Shown here: piece by piece, positions 16,601 through 26,028 of the stretch | Layout of the letters: every line of letters begins with the position of its first letter | Numbering within the stretch: the first letter of the stretch is position 1 | Source: JANNMJ01 sp031397815 | GTDB lineage: Bacteria > Bacteroidota > Bacteroidia > Cytophagales > Hymenobacteraceae | Assembly: GCA_031397815.1 (NCBI GenBank) | Contig: JANNMJ010000196.1 | Coordinates: 3,723-67,722, forward strand | Direction: 5' to 3' | DNA: 64,000 bases | Program-made: the position numbers and the translations under genes | Notes under the pieces: generated by a model | What the model was told of the DNA's origin: nothing | The model's database searches: none | The model's input: the letters and a program-made list of their open reading frames with translations, nothing else

Positions 16601-19600
16601 AGGCGTAGAGGTAGCCGTCGGTGTAGTTCAGGAACAGCGCGTTGAGCTGCACACCGGTGTCGTAAATCGTCGAGGACGTGTACGTCAGGCCGCTCGTGGA
16701 CGAGCTGGTGCGGTCCAAGCGCTCCAGGACCGAGGTGGTGGTGGTCGGCGAAAGCGTCACGCGGTAGAACACCGAGTTGCAGCTGAACGGCGCCCCGGCG
16801 ATGCTCACCGCAAGGGTGGCTTGGTTCGAGGTCGCGCCGACTTCGTCCTGCACGGTGTAAGGCGTGGTGGCGGTGCCCGCCGTGAACGTGGCGAGCGGCG
16901 TGAACGTCACCGACCCAGCCGGGGCGCCCACCGTGGTGAACGTGCCTTGTCCGGCGACGGTGATCGACGTCTGGATGCCCGGTGTGGCGGGGTTGAGGTC
17001 AATCGTGGCGGGGTTGATGGTGGCGTTGCCGTTCGCATCGGTGTCATTCGCCGTCACGGCGAAGGTCACGGGCGTGTTCTGAATCGTGCCGTTCGCATCG
17101 TTCACGGCCACTGGCGCCGCATTGGTCAGCGTGACGGTGTAAGTGGCCGGGTTGCTGTACGCCGTCGGCGTGCCGGAGTCGTACACGAGGTACTGGATGC
17201 TGGCGGTGCCGGTGTAGGTCGAGCCCACGGCCGGGGTGTAGCGGATGCTCGACGTGCCGTTGGTGCTGAACGCACCAACCGTCACGCCGCCGACTACGAA
17301 CGGCACCGACGTTTCGCGCGTGCCGGGCGTAGTTGGGTCGAGGTCGATGGTGTTGTTGCGGACGCCTTGAGCGTCCACATCGTTGGCGGTCACGTTGGTC
17401 GTGACGAGGGCGTTGTAGGCCGTCGTGGCCACATCGTCCGCCGTGCGCGGGCCAACGTTCACGCTCACCGTCGCGGCATTCGATACTTGGCCGAGGTTAT
17501 CCTGCACGGTGTAACTGATGGTGGCGATATCCGTGTAAGCGGCGTTGATCGGCGTAAACGTGATCTGGCCGAGCGCATTCACCGAGAAGGTACCGCCGCC
17601 GTTGGTGGCGGGCACGTTCGTTTGGTCGAGCACGCCGGGCGTGCTTGGGTCGAGATCGACCGTCGCGGGGTTGATGGTGGCGTTGCCGTTCGCATCGGTG
17701 TCATTCGCCACGATGCTGGTGGTGGTGCTCGCGGCCAACGTCGTGTTGTTCGGCGTAGCGAAGGCGTTCGCCACTGCTACCGTCGTCGCGTTGGTCAGGG
17801 TCACCGTGTAAGTGCTCACGTTGCTGTACGCCGACGCCGTGGCGGTCGGGGTTTGCGCATCGTACAGCAGGTACTGCACGCTGGCCGTGCCGATATAAGT
17901 CGAACCCACCGCCGGGGTGTACTGGATGCTCGACGTGCCGCTCGTGCTGAACGTGCCGACCGTCACGCCGCCCACTACGAATGGCACCGACGTTTCGCGC
18001 GTGCCGGGGGTGGTCGGGTCAAGGTCGATGGTATTGGTGCGGATGCCTTGGACGTCCACGTCGTTAGCGGTCACGTTGGTCGTGACGGCCACGTTGTAGC
18101 CCGTCGTGGCGGCGTCATCGGCGGTGCGCGGGCCGACGTTCACGCTCACCGTAGCCGCGTTCGATACCTGACCCGTCAGGTCACGCACGGTGTAGCTGAT
18201 GGTGGCGATATCGGTGTAAGCGGCGTTGATCGGGGTGAAGGTGATCTGGCCGAGGGCATTCACCGAGAAGGTGCCGCCGCCGTTGGTGGCCGGGACGTTC
18301 GTTTGGTCGAGGACGCCGGGCGTCGTTGGGTCGAGGTCGACCGTCGCGGGGTTGATGGTGGCGTTGCCGTTCGCGTCGGTGTCATTCGCCACGATGCTCG
18401 TGGTGGTGCTCGCGGCCAACGTCGTGTTGTTCGGCGTGACGAAGAAGTTCGCCACGGCTACCGGCGTCGCGTTGGTCAGGGTCACCGTGTAAGTGCCGAC
18501 GCTGCTGAGCGCCGCGTTGCCCGCCGCGTTATCAAGGAAGACGTAGTTGACGCTGGCGGTGCCGACGTAAGTCGCGCCAACTGCTGGCGTGTAGGTCACC
18601 ACACCCGTAGCGGCCACCGAGAAGGTGCCGACGGTCGCGCCGCCCACCACGAAATCGAACGTCGTTTGCACGCCCGCCGTGGTCGGGTCGAGGTCGACCG
18701 TCGCGACGTTCTTGCCGTTGATGTCGGTGTCATTCGTCGTCACGTTCAGGCTGACGGCCGTGTTGTAAGCCGTAGTGCTGGCGTCGTTCGTCGTCAGCGG
18801 CCCGACGTTCACCGTCAGGTTGGCCGAGTTCGAAACCTGCCCCGTCGCGTCAAGCACCGTGTACGGCGTGACGGCAATCCCCGTGAACGCGCTGTTGAGC
18901 GGCGTAAACGTCACAGAGCCAGCCGGAGCGCCCGCCGTCGTGAACGTGCCGCCCGCTACCGTGAACGACGTCTGGATTCCGGCCGTGGCCGGGTCAAGGT
19001 CAATCGAGCTGGTGTTGATCGTGCCGTTGCCGTTCGCGTCGGTGTCATTCGCCGTCACGGCGAAGGTGACGGGCGTGTTGTTCGGCGTGTTGGTCACGTC
19101 GGCCACCGCTACTGGGGTGGCGTTGGTCAAGGTCACCGTGTAAGTGCCGATGCTGCTGAGCGCGGCGTTGCCGGTCAGGTTATCGAGCACCACATAGCTC
19201 ACCGACTGCGTGCCGACGAACACTGAACCCACGTTCGGCGTGTACGTCACGATGCCCGTGTTGGCGGCCGAGAACGAGCCGTTCGCCGTGGCGAACGTGG
19301 TTTGCACACCTGCCGTAGCCGGGTCAAGGTCCACCGTCGTGACGTTGATGCCGTTGGCGTCCGTGTCGTTGGTGGTCACGTTCAGGCTGACAGCCGTGTT
19401 ATAGCCGGTCGAGCTGGCGTCGTTCGTCGTCAGCGGCCCGACGTTCACCGTCAAGCTCGCCGAGTTGGAAGTGGTGCCGTCGGTGTCCTGCACGGTGTAC
19501 GGCGTGGTCGCCACACCGGTGAAGGCGCTGTTGACCGGCGTGAAGCGCACCGAGCCAGCCGTTACGCCGACTGTGGTGAACGTGCCTTGTCCGGCGACGG

Positions 19601-22600
19601 TGATGGACGTCTGGATGCCCGCCGTGGCGGGGTCGAGGTCAATCGTGGCCGTGTTGATGGTGCCGTTACCGTCGGCGTCGGTATCGTTCGCCGCGACGGC
19701 GAAGGTGACGGCCGTGTTGTTCGGCGTGTTCGTGACGTCCGTCACGGCTACCGGGACGGTATTGAGGCGCCGGTTCGGACCGAATTCCGACGTACCCACG
19801 CTCGCCAGTCGCGCGGTGGCGGTGAAGAGGGTGGCGTTCGTGAACGTGACTCCGGCGGGTGCCGTGAGGGTGCCCGTGAAGTTGCCGCTGGCATCGGCCG
19901 TCAGGGTGCCGACGTACGTGACGCCCTCGCCGTGCGCGACGACGGCGGTATTGCCCGTCGAGACGGCGCCGTCTTGGTTGGCGGGCGAGTTATCGGCGAC
20001 GAAGACTTCGATGGTGGCGCCCGCGAAAGCCGCCGCGCCCGTCAGGTTGCCGATGTAGCCGGTCGCGCTGGCCGAGGTGCCCGAAAGGAAGCTGGTGCTC
20101 GTGAAAATCGGGTAATCGATGCCCCGGTTCGGGAGTGGGCTGTTGGCCGCGCCGATGGTGCCGTCGTTGGGGGTCACGCCGTCGCCGTTGCCGTATTGAG
20201 CGGCGCCGGTCGCGTTGGCGCTGCCCACGAAATACGTGGCGTTGGTAATCACATCAAGCGCCGGACCGCCGTTGCCGAAAGTCGAGTTCTGCGTGACCGT
20301 CACGTTCTGCTGACCGTAGCCAATCACCACGCCCGCCGCCTGCGACGATGAGATGATGTTATCGCTGATCACATCGGTCTGCGTGCCGCGCCGGGTGCCG
20401 TCGCGCTGGAGGTACACGATGCCGCCGCCTTCCAGCGAGGACGTCGCGAGGGCCGCGCCGCCGGTGCCCGCGCCCGTGATGGTGTTGTTGCTGACGGTCG
20501 AAGCGGCCGTCGTGCCGATCTCAAACTGAACGGCGCTCGAATTCGGGTTCGTGAACAGGTTCCCCTGAATCAGCATCGGCCCGGAACCGCCTAGGTCGCC
20601 GAGGGTGATGGCGTCGCCACCGGCGGTCTGGTAGCCGTTCTGCTCGAAACGGTTGCCGAGGATGCTGGTCGTCCCGACGGTCGCGACGAGGTTATCGATG
20701 TGCAAGCCGGAGGAGCCGGTGAAGGCGATAGAGCTGTTCTGCACCGTGCCGATGCCCGCGTTGGTGCGGATGTTCAGGCCGTAACCGCCGGACACGGTCA
20801 GGTCGTTGGGCCAGCTATTGCTGATGGCGGTGGTGCCGATCACGTTGTTCTCGAAGAGATAACCCGTCGCAGAAGCCGTGCTGCCCACGAGTACCGTCTG
20901 GTTGCCCGAACCGGTCAGGCCGCCCCGAATCGCGATGCCGCGCACCGTCGTGTTCGTCGCCTCAATATCGAGGACCGTGGTGACGCTGGTGCCGCTGATT
21001 TCCACTTCCGGCCCGTTCACCACGCCAAGCGCCAGCCCGTCCGCGCCCACCGTAGTGGCGGTGCCGAAAGCGGTGGTGTTGGTGTTACCGATGTTGGTGG
21101 TCTGCGTCGAGCCGTCGATCACGGTGTTCGCGTCCGTGATAATCGGCAGGCCGTTAGCGGCGCCCGCGTTGCCGGTCTGGTTGATGACCACGCGCTGCGC
21201 CGTGCCCGTTCCGGCGACCATATCGGCCAGCCCGGCGCGCAGCCCAGCGTGTGCGTCTCCGTCGGAGACCATAAAAATCGACACTTCCTTACCCGCCGTC
21301 TGCCCTACCTGCGCCAGCCCGGCATTGGTGAGCGTGTTGGCGTTGGTGATGAACTGCGCCAGCGAGCCTTGCCCGCGCGAGTTGTTATTGACGACAACAT
21401 CGAAGTTGAAGCCGAAATCGACGTTCGTGAACGGCGAAGCAATGCCCGCCGGAAGCGTAATCGCCGTAACCGACTGCGCCGTGGTGCCCGGCGTAGTGCC
21501 TGACGCCGCCGTGTTCAGGGTAGAAATCAAAGCGCCCGCCGTCGTGACGTTGCCGCCGTCGACGCGCTGCGGGTCTTCGCCGCCCACGCGGTTCACATCG
21601 CCGTTGGCGAAAGTTTGCACCGGCAGCAGGCCCGCCACGGCGCCCGGCCGCGACGACGTGACCGTGCTGCTCGCCACGCGTACCGTGTAGGTGTTGCCGG
21701 CCGTCAGGTTCAGGAACGAGTAGTTGCCGTCGGTGTCAGTAGTAGTGGCCGAAACGAACGTGGCCGTCGCGCCGGAGCCGTTATACAGCTCCACCCGCGC
21801 ACCAGGACGGCCGATGCCGGTTGCCGCGTTCTGGCTCCGGCCAGCGCCGCCGCCGTAGTTGATGTCTTCGAAGATTGTCCCGAAAATCGAGGGCGTGAAC
21901 GATACCGGGGTCGGCGAGGGAGTATCGCCGAGGTCAGTGTCGTTGGCGCGGAGCGGCGGCAGGTTTGCGCCGTCCGTGGAGGCGTCGTTCGAGGTCAGGT
22001 CGGCGGGCGGCACCAGCGTGCCGTTCGCGAGGAGCGAGTAGCCTTCGTTCGTCGCCGTCGGGCCGCTGATGGAGGTCGCGTAGGCGTTGTTGTTCTGCAC
22101 CGTGCTCGGCACGCTGCCCGCCGGGAAAACCACCCGCGCCGTAAACGTGATGGTCGCGCGCTGACCCGCCGTCAGGCTCGCGCCGCCGACCAGCAAATCA
22201 GCATTGTTCCCTTGACCGTTGAACGCGGTATTCGCCGCCAACGCGCTCCCGTCGAGGTTCGTGACGGTAGGTCCGGCGGTGATGGTGACGCTCGTAGAGG
22301 TCGGGAACGCGGTATTGAGGGGATTGCCGCGCAGGAAATCGCTGACCTGCACTTTGGCGTCGGTCACGGTGCCCGTGTTGCGCAGGCGCAGCGTGTAGGC
22401 CACGTCGTAAGTGGTGGCGTTGACGCGGGTCACGCTCGTGACTTCCTTCACCAAATCAATGCGTTGCACCGGGTTGATGCAGCTCGCGCCGTCGCTGACG
22501 GCCACGTTGATATCGGTATCGAGGAGCGAGTACGCGCCGGTGGTGGTGTTGATGATATAATAGCCGCCCTCGTTGGCGTAGCCGTACATGAAGCCGGCGA

Positions 22601-23483
22601 TGTCGAAGAAGGCGGAACCGATGTTGGAGGTGCCGTCCGGGTTCGCGCCGAGCTGCGTCACGCGGGCCGAGCCGGGCGTGGTGGCGAAATCGAACGTGTA
22701 GAGCATGTTCAGCCCGTAAGAGCCGTACAGCGTGTTCGTGATCGGGTTGAATGCCAAATCGATGAACGACTTGGTGGTGCCGACGTTGTACGTCGCGCTC
22801 GGGTTGAGCATCGTACCAGCCGCATTGAGCAGCGGGATGGTCGTGGCGTTCAGGTTGTTGCTGCCGGGCGTAAACCGGAACAGCGAGTTGCGGTATTGCG
22901 TGTCGGCGATGTTGCGCGGCGCCACGTAGTAGTTGCCCGACTTATCGAAAACGCCCGCCGCAAACTGCGGAAACTGCGCCGGAGTAGCGCCGTTGATGGT
23001 GATGGTCGTGGTGCCGACCCGCGCCACGCCGCCCTGCCCGATGCGGTACATACTCACCGCCGGGAAACCCGTGTTCCCCACCGGATAGGTGAGGGCGTAC
23101 AGATAACCGTCCTGCGGGTTGTACGCGAGGCTGTTCACCACGAAATCGGTGGTAGCCGGTAAGCCCAGCCCAGCGCCCAGATCGCGAATCTCCGTGAACG
23201 ACACCACGCCGTTCACCCGGTTCACCCGCGACATAATGGAACGGTCGGCGCCGCTCGCGTTCGTCTCCTGCTGAATGATATAGAAAGTGCCGTCGCACGA
23301 GAACGCGGCCCCCGCCGATTGGGCACTCGCCGCCAGCGGCAGAAACGCCAGAAGCAGCCCAAGCAGGCGGCTCCAAATGGGCGATGAGCCGGGCTGCCCG
23401 ACGGGCGCCAATGGCTGCTGAAGGCTACTTCGCCGGGGCGACGACTTCAAAAGCAAGTCAACTAAATAGTACAAATTCATCAT
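13656..23483 (-). CDS. Giant multidomain T9SS adhesin-like protein
   Basis: This protein of about 3275 aa starts at one of two ATGs (23483 or 23480), placing a hydrophobic signal (LLGLLLAFLPLAASAQS) about 50 residues in. Domains in order: a propeller-like domain opening FSCDGTFYIIQ; a DUF11-like domain; an SdrD-B-like domain (about 575-680); a right-handed beta-helix-like region (about 740-1200); nine Ig-like repeats each with a T-x-D-L-D-P motif; a second propeller opening FSCNSVFYRVT; DUF11; three more Ig-like repeats; DUF11; a fibronectin-like LPVELISFTAK domain; and a T9SS type A tail (VYPNP..., GLPVGTYLVRL). It is probably a surface adhesin or sheath protein (inference). Confidence 0.88.
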   Translation of the reverse strand: MMNLYYLVDLLLKSSPRRSSLQQPLAPVGQPGSSPIWSRLLGLLLAFLPLAASAQSAGAAFSCDGTFYIIQQETNASGADRSIMSRVNRVNGVVSFTEIRDLGAGLGLPATTDFVVNSLAYNPQDGYLYALTYPVGNTGFPAVSMYRIGQGGVARVGTTTITINGATPAQFPQFAAGVFDKSGNYYVAPRNIADTQYRNSLFRFTPGSNNLNATTIPLLNAAGTMLNPSATYNVGTTKSFIDLAFNPITNTLYGSYGLNMLYTFDFATTPGSARVTQLGANPDGTSNIGSAFFDIAGFMYGYANEGGYYIINTTTGAYSLLDTDINVAVSDGASCINPVQRIDLVKEVTSVTRVNATTYDVAYTLRLRNTGTVTDAKVQVSDFLRGNPLNTAFPTSTSVTITAGPTVTNLDGSALAANTAFNGQGNNADLLVGGASLTAGQRATITFTARVVFPAGSVPSTVQNNNAYATSISGPTATNEGYSLLANGTLVPPADLTSNDASTDGANLPPLRANDTDLGDTPSPTPVSFTPSIFGTIFEDINYGGGAGRSQNAATGIGRPGARVELYNGSGATATFVSATTTDTDGNYSFLNLTAGNTYTVRVASSTVTSSRPGAVAGLLPVQTFANGDVNRVGGEDPQRVDGGNVTTAGALISTLNTAASGTTPGTTAQSVTAITLPAGIASPFTNVDFGFNFDVVVNNNSRGQGSLAQFITNANTLTNAGLAQVGQTAGKEVSIFMVSDGDAHAGLRAGLADMVAGTGTAQRVVINQTGNAGAANGLPIITDANTVIDGSTQTTNIGNTNTTAFGTATTVGADGLALGVVNGPEVEISGTSVTTVLDIEATNTTVRGIAIRGGLTGSGNQTVLVGSTASATGYLFENNVIGTTAISNSWPNDLTVSGGYGLNIRTNAGIGTVQNSSIAFTGSSGLHIDNLVATVGTTSILGNRFEQNGYQTAGGDAITLGDLGGSGPMLIQGNLFTNPNSSAVQFEIGTTAASTVSNNTITGAGTGGAALATSSLEGGGIVYLQRDGTRRGTQTDVISDNIISSSQAAGVVIGYGQQNVTVTQNSTFGNGGPALDVITNATYFVGSANATGAAQYGNGDGVTPNDGTIGAANSPLPNRGIDYPIFTSTSFLSGTSASATGYIGNLTGAAAFAGATIEVFVADNSPANQDGAVSTGNTAVVAHGEGVTYVGTLTADASGNFTGTLTAPAGVTFTNATLFTATARLASVGTSEFGPNRRLNTVPVAVTDVTNTPNNTAVTFAVAANDTDADGNGTINTATIDLDPATAGIQTSITVAGQGTFTTVGVTAGSVRFTPVNSAFTGVATTPYTVQDTDGTTSNSASLTVNVGPLTTNDASSTGYNTAVSLNVTTNDTDANGINVTTVDLDPATAGVQTTFATANGSFSAANTGIVTYTPNVGSVFVGTQSVSYVVLDNLTGNAALSSIGTYTVTLTNATPVAVADVTNTPNNTPVTFAVTANDTDANGNGTINTSSIDLDPATAGIQTSFTVAGGTFTTAGAPAGSVTFTPLNSAFTGIAVTPYTVLDATGQVSNSANLTVNVGPLTTNDASTTAYNTAVSLNVTTNDTDINGKNVATVDLDPTTAGVQTTFDFVVGGATVGTFSVAATGVVTYTPAVGATYVGTASVNYVFLDNAAGNAALSSVGTYTVTLTNATPVAVANFFVTPNNTTLAASTTTSIVANDTDANGNATINPATVDLDPTTPGVLDQTNVPATNGGGTFSVNALGQITFTPINAAYTDIATISYTVRDLTGQVSNAATVSVNVGPRTADDAATTGYNVAVTTNVTANDVDVQGIRTNTIDLDPTTPGTRETSVPFVVGGVTVGTFSTSGTSSIQYTPAVGSTYIGTASVQYLLYDAQTPTATASAYSNVSTYTVTLTNATTVAVANAFATPNNTTLAASTTTSIVANDTDANGNATINPATVDLDPSTPGVLDQTNVPATNGGGTFSVNALGQITFTPINAAYTDIATISYTVQDNLGQVSNAATVSVNVGPRTADDVATTAYNALVTTNVTANDVDAQGVRNNTIDLDPTTPGTRETSVPFVVGGVTVGAFSTNGTSSIRYTPAVGSTYTGTASIQYLVYDSGTPTAYSNPATYTVTLTNAAPVAVNDANGTIQNTPVTFAVTANDTDANGNATINPATIDLNPATPGIQTSITVAGQGTFTTVGAPAGSVTFTPLATFTAGTATTPYTVQDEVGATSNQATLAVSIAGAPFSCNSVFYRVTLSPTTTTSVLERLDRTSSSTSGLTYTSSTIYDTGVQLNALFLNYTDGYLYAFGLGTSRLYRLSSTGVQDLGLVAGLPAGGFNAATADLSGNAYIANNQTSTLYRLQVSTRTVTALTLSQAVNFGDMGFNPADGNIYASRFYPGGIFKIDLNAAGAIRPVTALGTPTTSGEDVGSIFFDAAGLLYAATNQGTLAGYNTQNGSTANIGTASVAAQSDGASCVFPVEEVDVVQSAAAPVRVNATTFDVTFTTQVRNTGAVIDPNVQINDMLGGSANSTFPTAASVTIIGTPVITGAGAATLTVNPAFTGQGANTGLLTGTGALAINAAATITYTVRVTYPSIGSIPTTPQFDQVYVSTAGSSPNTGYTFIGGVAVPPSQVLDGEASTNSTALPATPNGDTPSPTPIVFSQPLAFDDVFTTPSNTAVTVNPVGNDQPGNTGAPLVATTIDLDPALAGQQTTVTVTGGTFDLITNGPNAGQVTFTPALDFTGTAIAPYTVQDNAGGLSNSATITVNVGPLAVNDVAYTTPNTAASLNVTANDTDANGLRVNLVDLDPATPGRQTTFAVAGQGSFSVDATGLVTFTPDLNYTGSSTISYTLPDQTNSTSNIATITFHVGPLATDDAATSNLGQAVRLTAGTSDTDANGVVLTTVDLDPSTPGIQTTFTVAGQGTFAVDGTTGEVIFTPDPAFAGAVVSIPYVVSDVTGAVSNVATLSVTVAPYNDVVTTISGTTTANAADPVTYTVTTVNNGPSTAQNVVVSVQLQPNLRNPNGTPFSVTGATYTPSTGLLVYNPVTALASGQTLTNSFTFQMPDAGFASGVASSTANGPADAELANNNGSQSPAIITTSGGALPVELISFTAKARRHDAVLTWATAQEKNSAYFVVERSFTGRDFVEVARRTAAGTTFTRRDYTATDANVGRTHTGLVYYRLRQVDTDGQMSFSNIETVTFEKAVNGTATVYPNPTVGDATLDLSALTSGTCVVTVFDAAGRAVLAAQTVEAGLTHPISIAGLPVGTYLVRLQPADGQVQTLRLMRQ

Positions 23484-23925
23484 GAGGCGCTTGGCGGCTG
23501 GAAAAGCGGAAGTGACGGCTAAGGAGGCGAAAAAGAGGAGCGGAGCAGCTAAGCGATTAGGGGAAAAATCAGCAAAAAATTGGCTTAATGCTTCAACTGG
23601 TGACAAAATTCCGGTCTGATGAGCGATTTCTAAGCGCCTATCACGCGAAGGGCGGCAAAAGCCCCGTGAACGGCGCTGTCTTTCCGGTCAGTGCGCTGGA
23701 ACGGAATCGTTATATTAATCGGGGGTGCGTCGGCCGTCAAAAGGCCGTTTTGAAGCTCTTTCTCGACCCTGATTCTTCCGTTCGCAAGGCTTTTCTCGCC
23801 GTCCACTTTTCAAGAGCCGCCGTTCACTAGAAAACCGGGTTTTGCTGGTTGTCTCCCGTGTCAACGCAGCCTACCTTACCCGCCTGCGCCCACACTCGCT
23901 CACACTTCTCCCAACCGGTTCTCGG

Positions 23926-24087
23926 GATGACCGACGATTCGTTTTTTTTCTTCCAGCAACTCGCGTCGGCGGGCGCAGCTGCTCGCCTGCCTGCCACCCG
24001 CCCTTCTGGTTACCGCTGCCCGGCCGCGCATCACGTTCGTCAATGCGCCCGCCGTACTGGGCGATGATGTTCAGGTTGCCATCCCAC
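23926..24087 (+). other. Possible gene remnant before MITE copy 2
   Basis: One plus frame reads a plausible export signal (QLLACLPPALLVTAARP) followed by ITFVNAPAVLGDDVQVAIPL. It lacks an ATG and stops being protein-like where the TA-flanked element begins. It may be the start of a gene broken by that insertion. The rest of the 930-bp gap 23484-24416 holds no convincing gene. Confidence 0.3.
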
Positions 24088-24202
24088 TAGAGCGGTTTTC
24101 GAGTCGATGTACCTTCCCGATAAGGCTCCCCTCTCCTTTGGAGAGGGGTTGGGGGTGAGGATGCGCGGCAACGGCACGTACTCAAACCTGAGAACCGCTC
24201 TA
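24088..24202. mobile_element. MITE-like element, copy 2, TA-flanked
   Basis: A 111-bp element at 24090-24200 is the inverse copy of the one at 931-1040, with the same GAGCGGTT ends and a TA on each side. The copies differ at roughly a tenth of positions by eye. Confidence 0.75.
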
Positions 24203-24378
24203 GATCACCGCCCCAGCACCAATTCCAGTAGAACGACCGCCGCGCCTACGCCACCCAAGAGCTAAGCGAATTAATCGCTTGCCTTCGGTGGAATCAGAAA
24301 TAAAAAATAAGAAAATAAAAAAGAGAGACAGATTTATCGTCCCTCACTCCCTTTTGCAGCCCACGCAAATCCCAATCA

Positions 24379-24416
24379 GGCTCCCCTCTCCCTTGGAGAG
24401 GGGCCGGGGGTGAGGA
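24379..24416. repeat. Partial copy of the MITE core
   Basis: AGGCTCCCCTCTCC, then a TTGGAGAGGGG arm and GGGGGTGAGGAT, repeat the centre of the two TA-flanked elements (24126-24162) without their ends. It abuts the stop codon of the response regulator and its stem could serve as the terminator. Confidence 0.6.
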
Positions 24417-25220
24417 TTACGTATTCAGGTTGTTGAAAAAATCGCTCATATACGTCCGCCCGATTGGCAGGCGCCGCCCGCCTTCCATTACCACGTTACT
24501 CTCCTCAATGGTCTCAATCCGGCTTCTGTTGATGACATACGTGCGATGAATCCGCACGAACAGCGGGCTTGGCAAGCGCGTCGCCACCTCGCGCAGCGTC
24601 TGATTGGTCGAGAGCTGCCGTTGCCCCGTCACCACCACCGCTTGGTCGTTCACGGCCTCAATGTACAAGATATCGGTGTGCGATACCCGCGTCATCCGTC
24701 CTCCCGACTTCACGAACAACGACGACGGCCCCCCTGACCCGCCCGCGTCGGCCGCGGCCGCGCCCATCTCTTCAGCGGCAAGCGCCACCGGCGACGCCAC
24801 CTTCGGCGACTGCTGATTGCGGATACGCTCGGTTGCCTGAAAGAAGCGTGGATATTCCACCGGCTTCACCAGATAATCAGTCACTTGCAGCGCGAAAGCC
24901 TCTACGGCAAAATCAGTCCGCGCCGTAGTAAGCACCACCGCTGGCGACGTCGGGAGCATCCGAATAACGTCCAGCCCCGACAAGCCCGGCATCTGCACGT
25001 CCAGAAACAGAATATCGACCTGCGGCCCGCCGCGCAGAAACTCCAACAGCGCCAGCCCATTCTCAAACGTTCCCACCAGCTTCAGCCCGGGCGTATGCTC
25101 GATGTGGGCTTCCAGCGTATGACGGCTCATTGCATCGTCGTCGGTCACAACGCAATTCAAGGAATCGGAAGCAGGAGTCAAGGCGTCGGAAGGGGGTTTA
25201 AACGGCAAGCAACGCCCCAC
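24417..25220 (-). CDS. LytTR-family response regulator
   Basis: This 267-aa regulator has a receiver domain (CVVTDDD acidic pocket; phospho-acceptor Asp in DILFLDVQMPGLSGLD; T in VVLTTARTD; Lys in DYLVKPVEY). A glycine/alanine linker follows, then a LytTR DNA-binding domain (FVKSGGRMTRVSHTDILYIE through RIHRTYVINRSRI). The start is taken as GTG 25220; a TTG about 60 bp further in, just before LNCVV, is possible. No sensor kinase lies nearby, so it is an orphan here. LytTR regulators are controlled by a cognate kinase phosphorylating the Asp (known). The targets are unknown. Confidence 0.9.
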   Translation of the reverse strand: MGRCLPFKPPSDALTPASDSLNCVVTDDDAMSRHTLEAHIEHTPGLKLVGTFENGLALLEFLRGGPQVDILFLDVQMPGLSGLDVIRMLPTSPAVVLTTARTDFAVEAFALQVTDYLVKPVEYPRFFQATERIRNQQSPKVASPVALAAEEMGAAAADAGGSGGPSSLFVKSGGRMTRVSHTDILYIEAVNDQAVVVTGQRQLSTNQTLREVATRLPSPLFVRIHRTYVINRSRIETIEESNVVMEGGRRLPIGRTYMSDFFNNLNT

Positions 25221-25576
25221 CGGCCGGGGGCTAAACCACGGGCTAAGGTAATGCCGGTCAGCGGCTCAGCGCCGTCCCCAAATGGGAAAGGCTATTGAAG
25301 GCGCTTCATGCCTTTTGCTTCCGTGTAGATGGCCTGATTTTCAGGGTAGAACACGGTGTGCTAACTACACAGCAATGAATACAAGGCTTGTAATCACGGG
25401 GTGAATCGTGTGTGGCCTATCCCTAATCAGCAGCCTTGCCGCATACTTCCTGCTATTCAGCCACAGCAGTATCACTACCCACTAAACAGTACGATTGTAT
25501 CCTAAAACACGCTTTTACGTAATAGTCAAACGTCCTATCAATCTGCTGGTACTTCAACCTACTGCCCTACTTGACA
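25221..25576. other. Gene-free stretch
   Basis: This gap between the divergent response regulator and small unknown gene is AT-richer than its flanks. I see no RNA gene, repeat or convincing open frame in it. Confidence 0.5.
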
Positions 25577-25879
25577 ATGGAAGACCATATTCTGCCGCCA
25601 TATTACGAGTTGCTGAGCCGTCTCTTGCCCGATCATTTGCAGCGCAACGAACGCATCCTGAAACTACTGGGGGCGTCGCACGATGAAATGCTGGATGCCG
25701 AAGAAACCGTAGTGCTTTTAGGAATTTACCGCCGTTTTATGGAGGTAATGCTCCAGAATAACAGTGACCCCCTGCTCACCGAAAGAGTCAAAGATGCCTT
25801 TATCACGGCCGTGACGGATTTAGGCGCCAGTCTCGGCGCGGCCAATACTAAAGGCTTTGAGGATAAGTGTAATAACTAG
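25577..25879 (+). CDS. Small acidic helical protein, unknown function
   Basis: This protein of about 100 residues is mostly amphipathic helix (YYELLSRLLPDHLQRNERIL, then DAEETVVLLGIYRRFMEVML). It has no membrane segment or known motif. ATG 25577 is preferred over the in-frame TTG at 25571. Codon use resembles neighbouring genes and competing frames look poorer. A strong terminator lies 150 bp downstream. No function can be assigned. Confidence 0.55.
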   Translation: MEDHILPPYYELLSRLLPDHLQRNERILKLLGASHDEMLDAEETVVLLGIYRRFMEVMLQNNSDPLLTERVKDAFITAVTDLGASLGAANTKGFEDKCNN

Positions 25880-26028
25880 TGTCCGTTTTTGTCCCGGAAA
25901 ATGTAATTTAGGAGTACCGAAGTGAGGGCTTTCTGTGGATTGTATAGAGCGTACTTTTGTCGTGTCACGAGGCAGGAACGTTTCGTACGTGTGCGCGGTG
26001 AAATCAACCGTTGCCCCATGTCTGTGAT

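Noticed and set aside
14502..23162. Very long plus-strand open frames opposite the giant T9SS gene
   Set aside because: They are antisense to a gene with clear domains, signal peptide and sorting tail, and consist of Arg/Gly/Val-rich shadow sequence.
23588..23830. 80-residue plus-strand open frame
   Set aside because: No motif, unusual composition and no supporting context; probably upstream untranslated sequence of the giant gene.
25880..26028. 6S, SRP or tmRNA in the gap before the terminator
   Set aside because: None of the conserved core motifs of these RNAs is visible.
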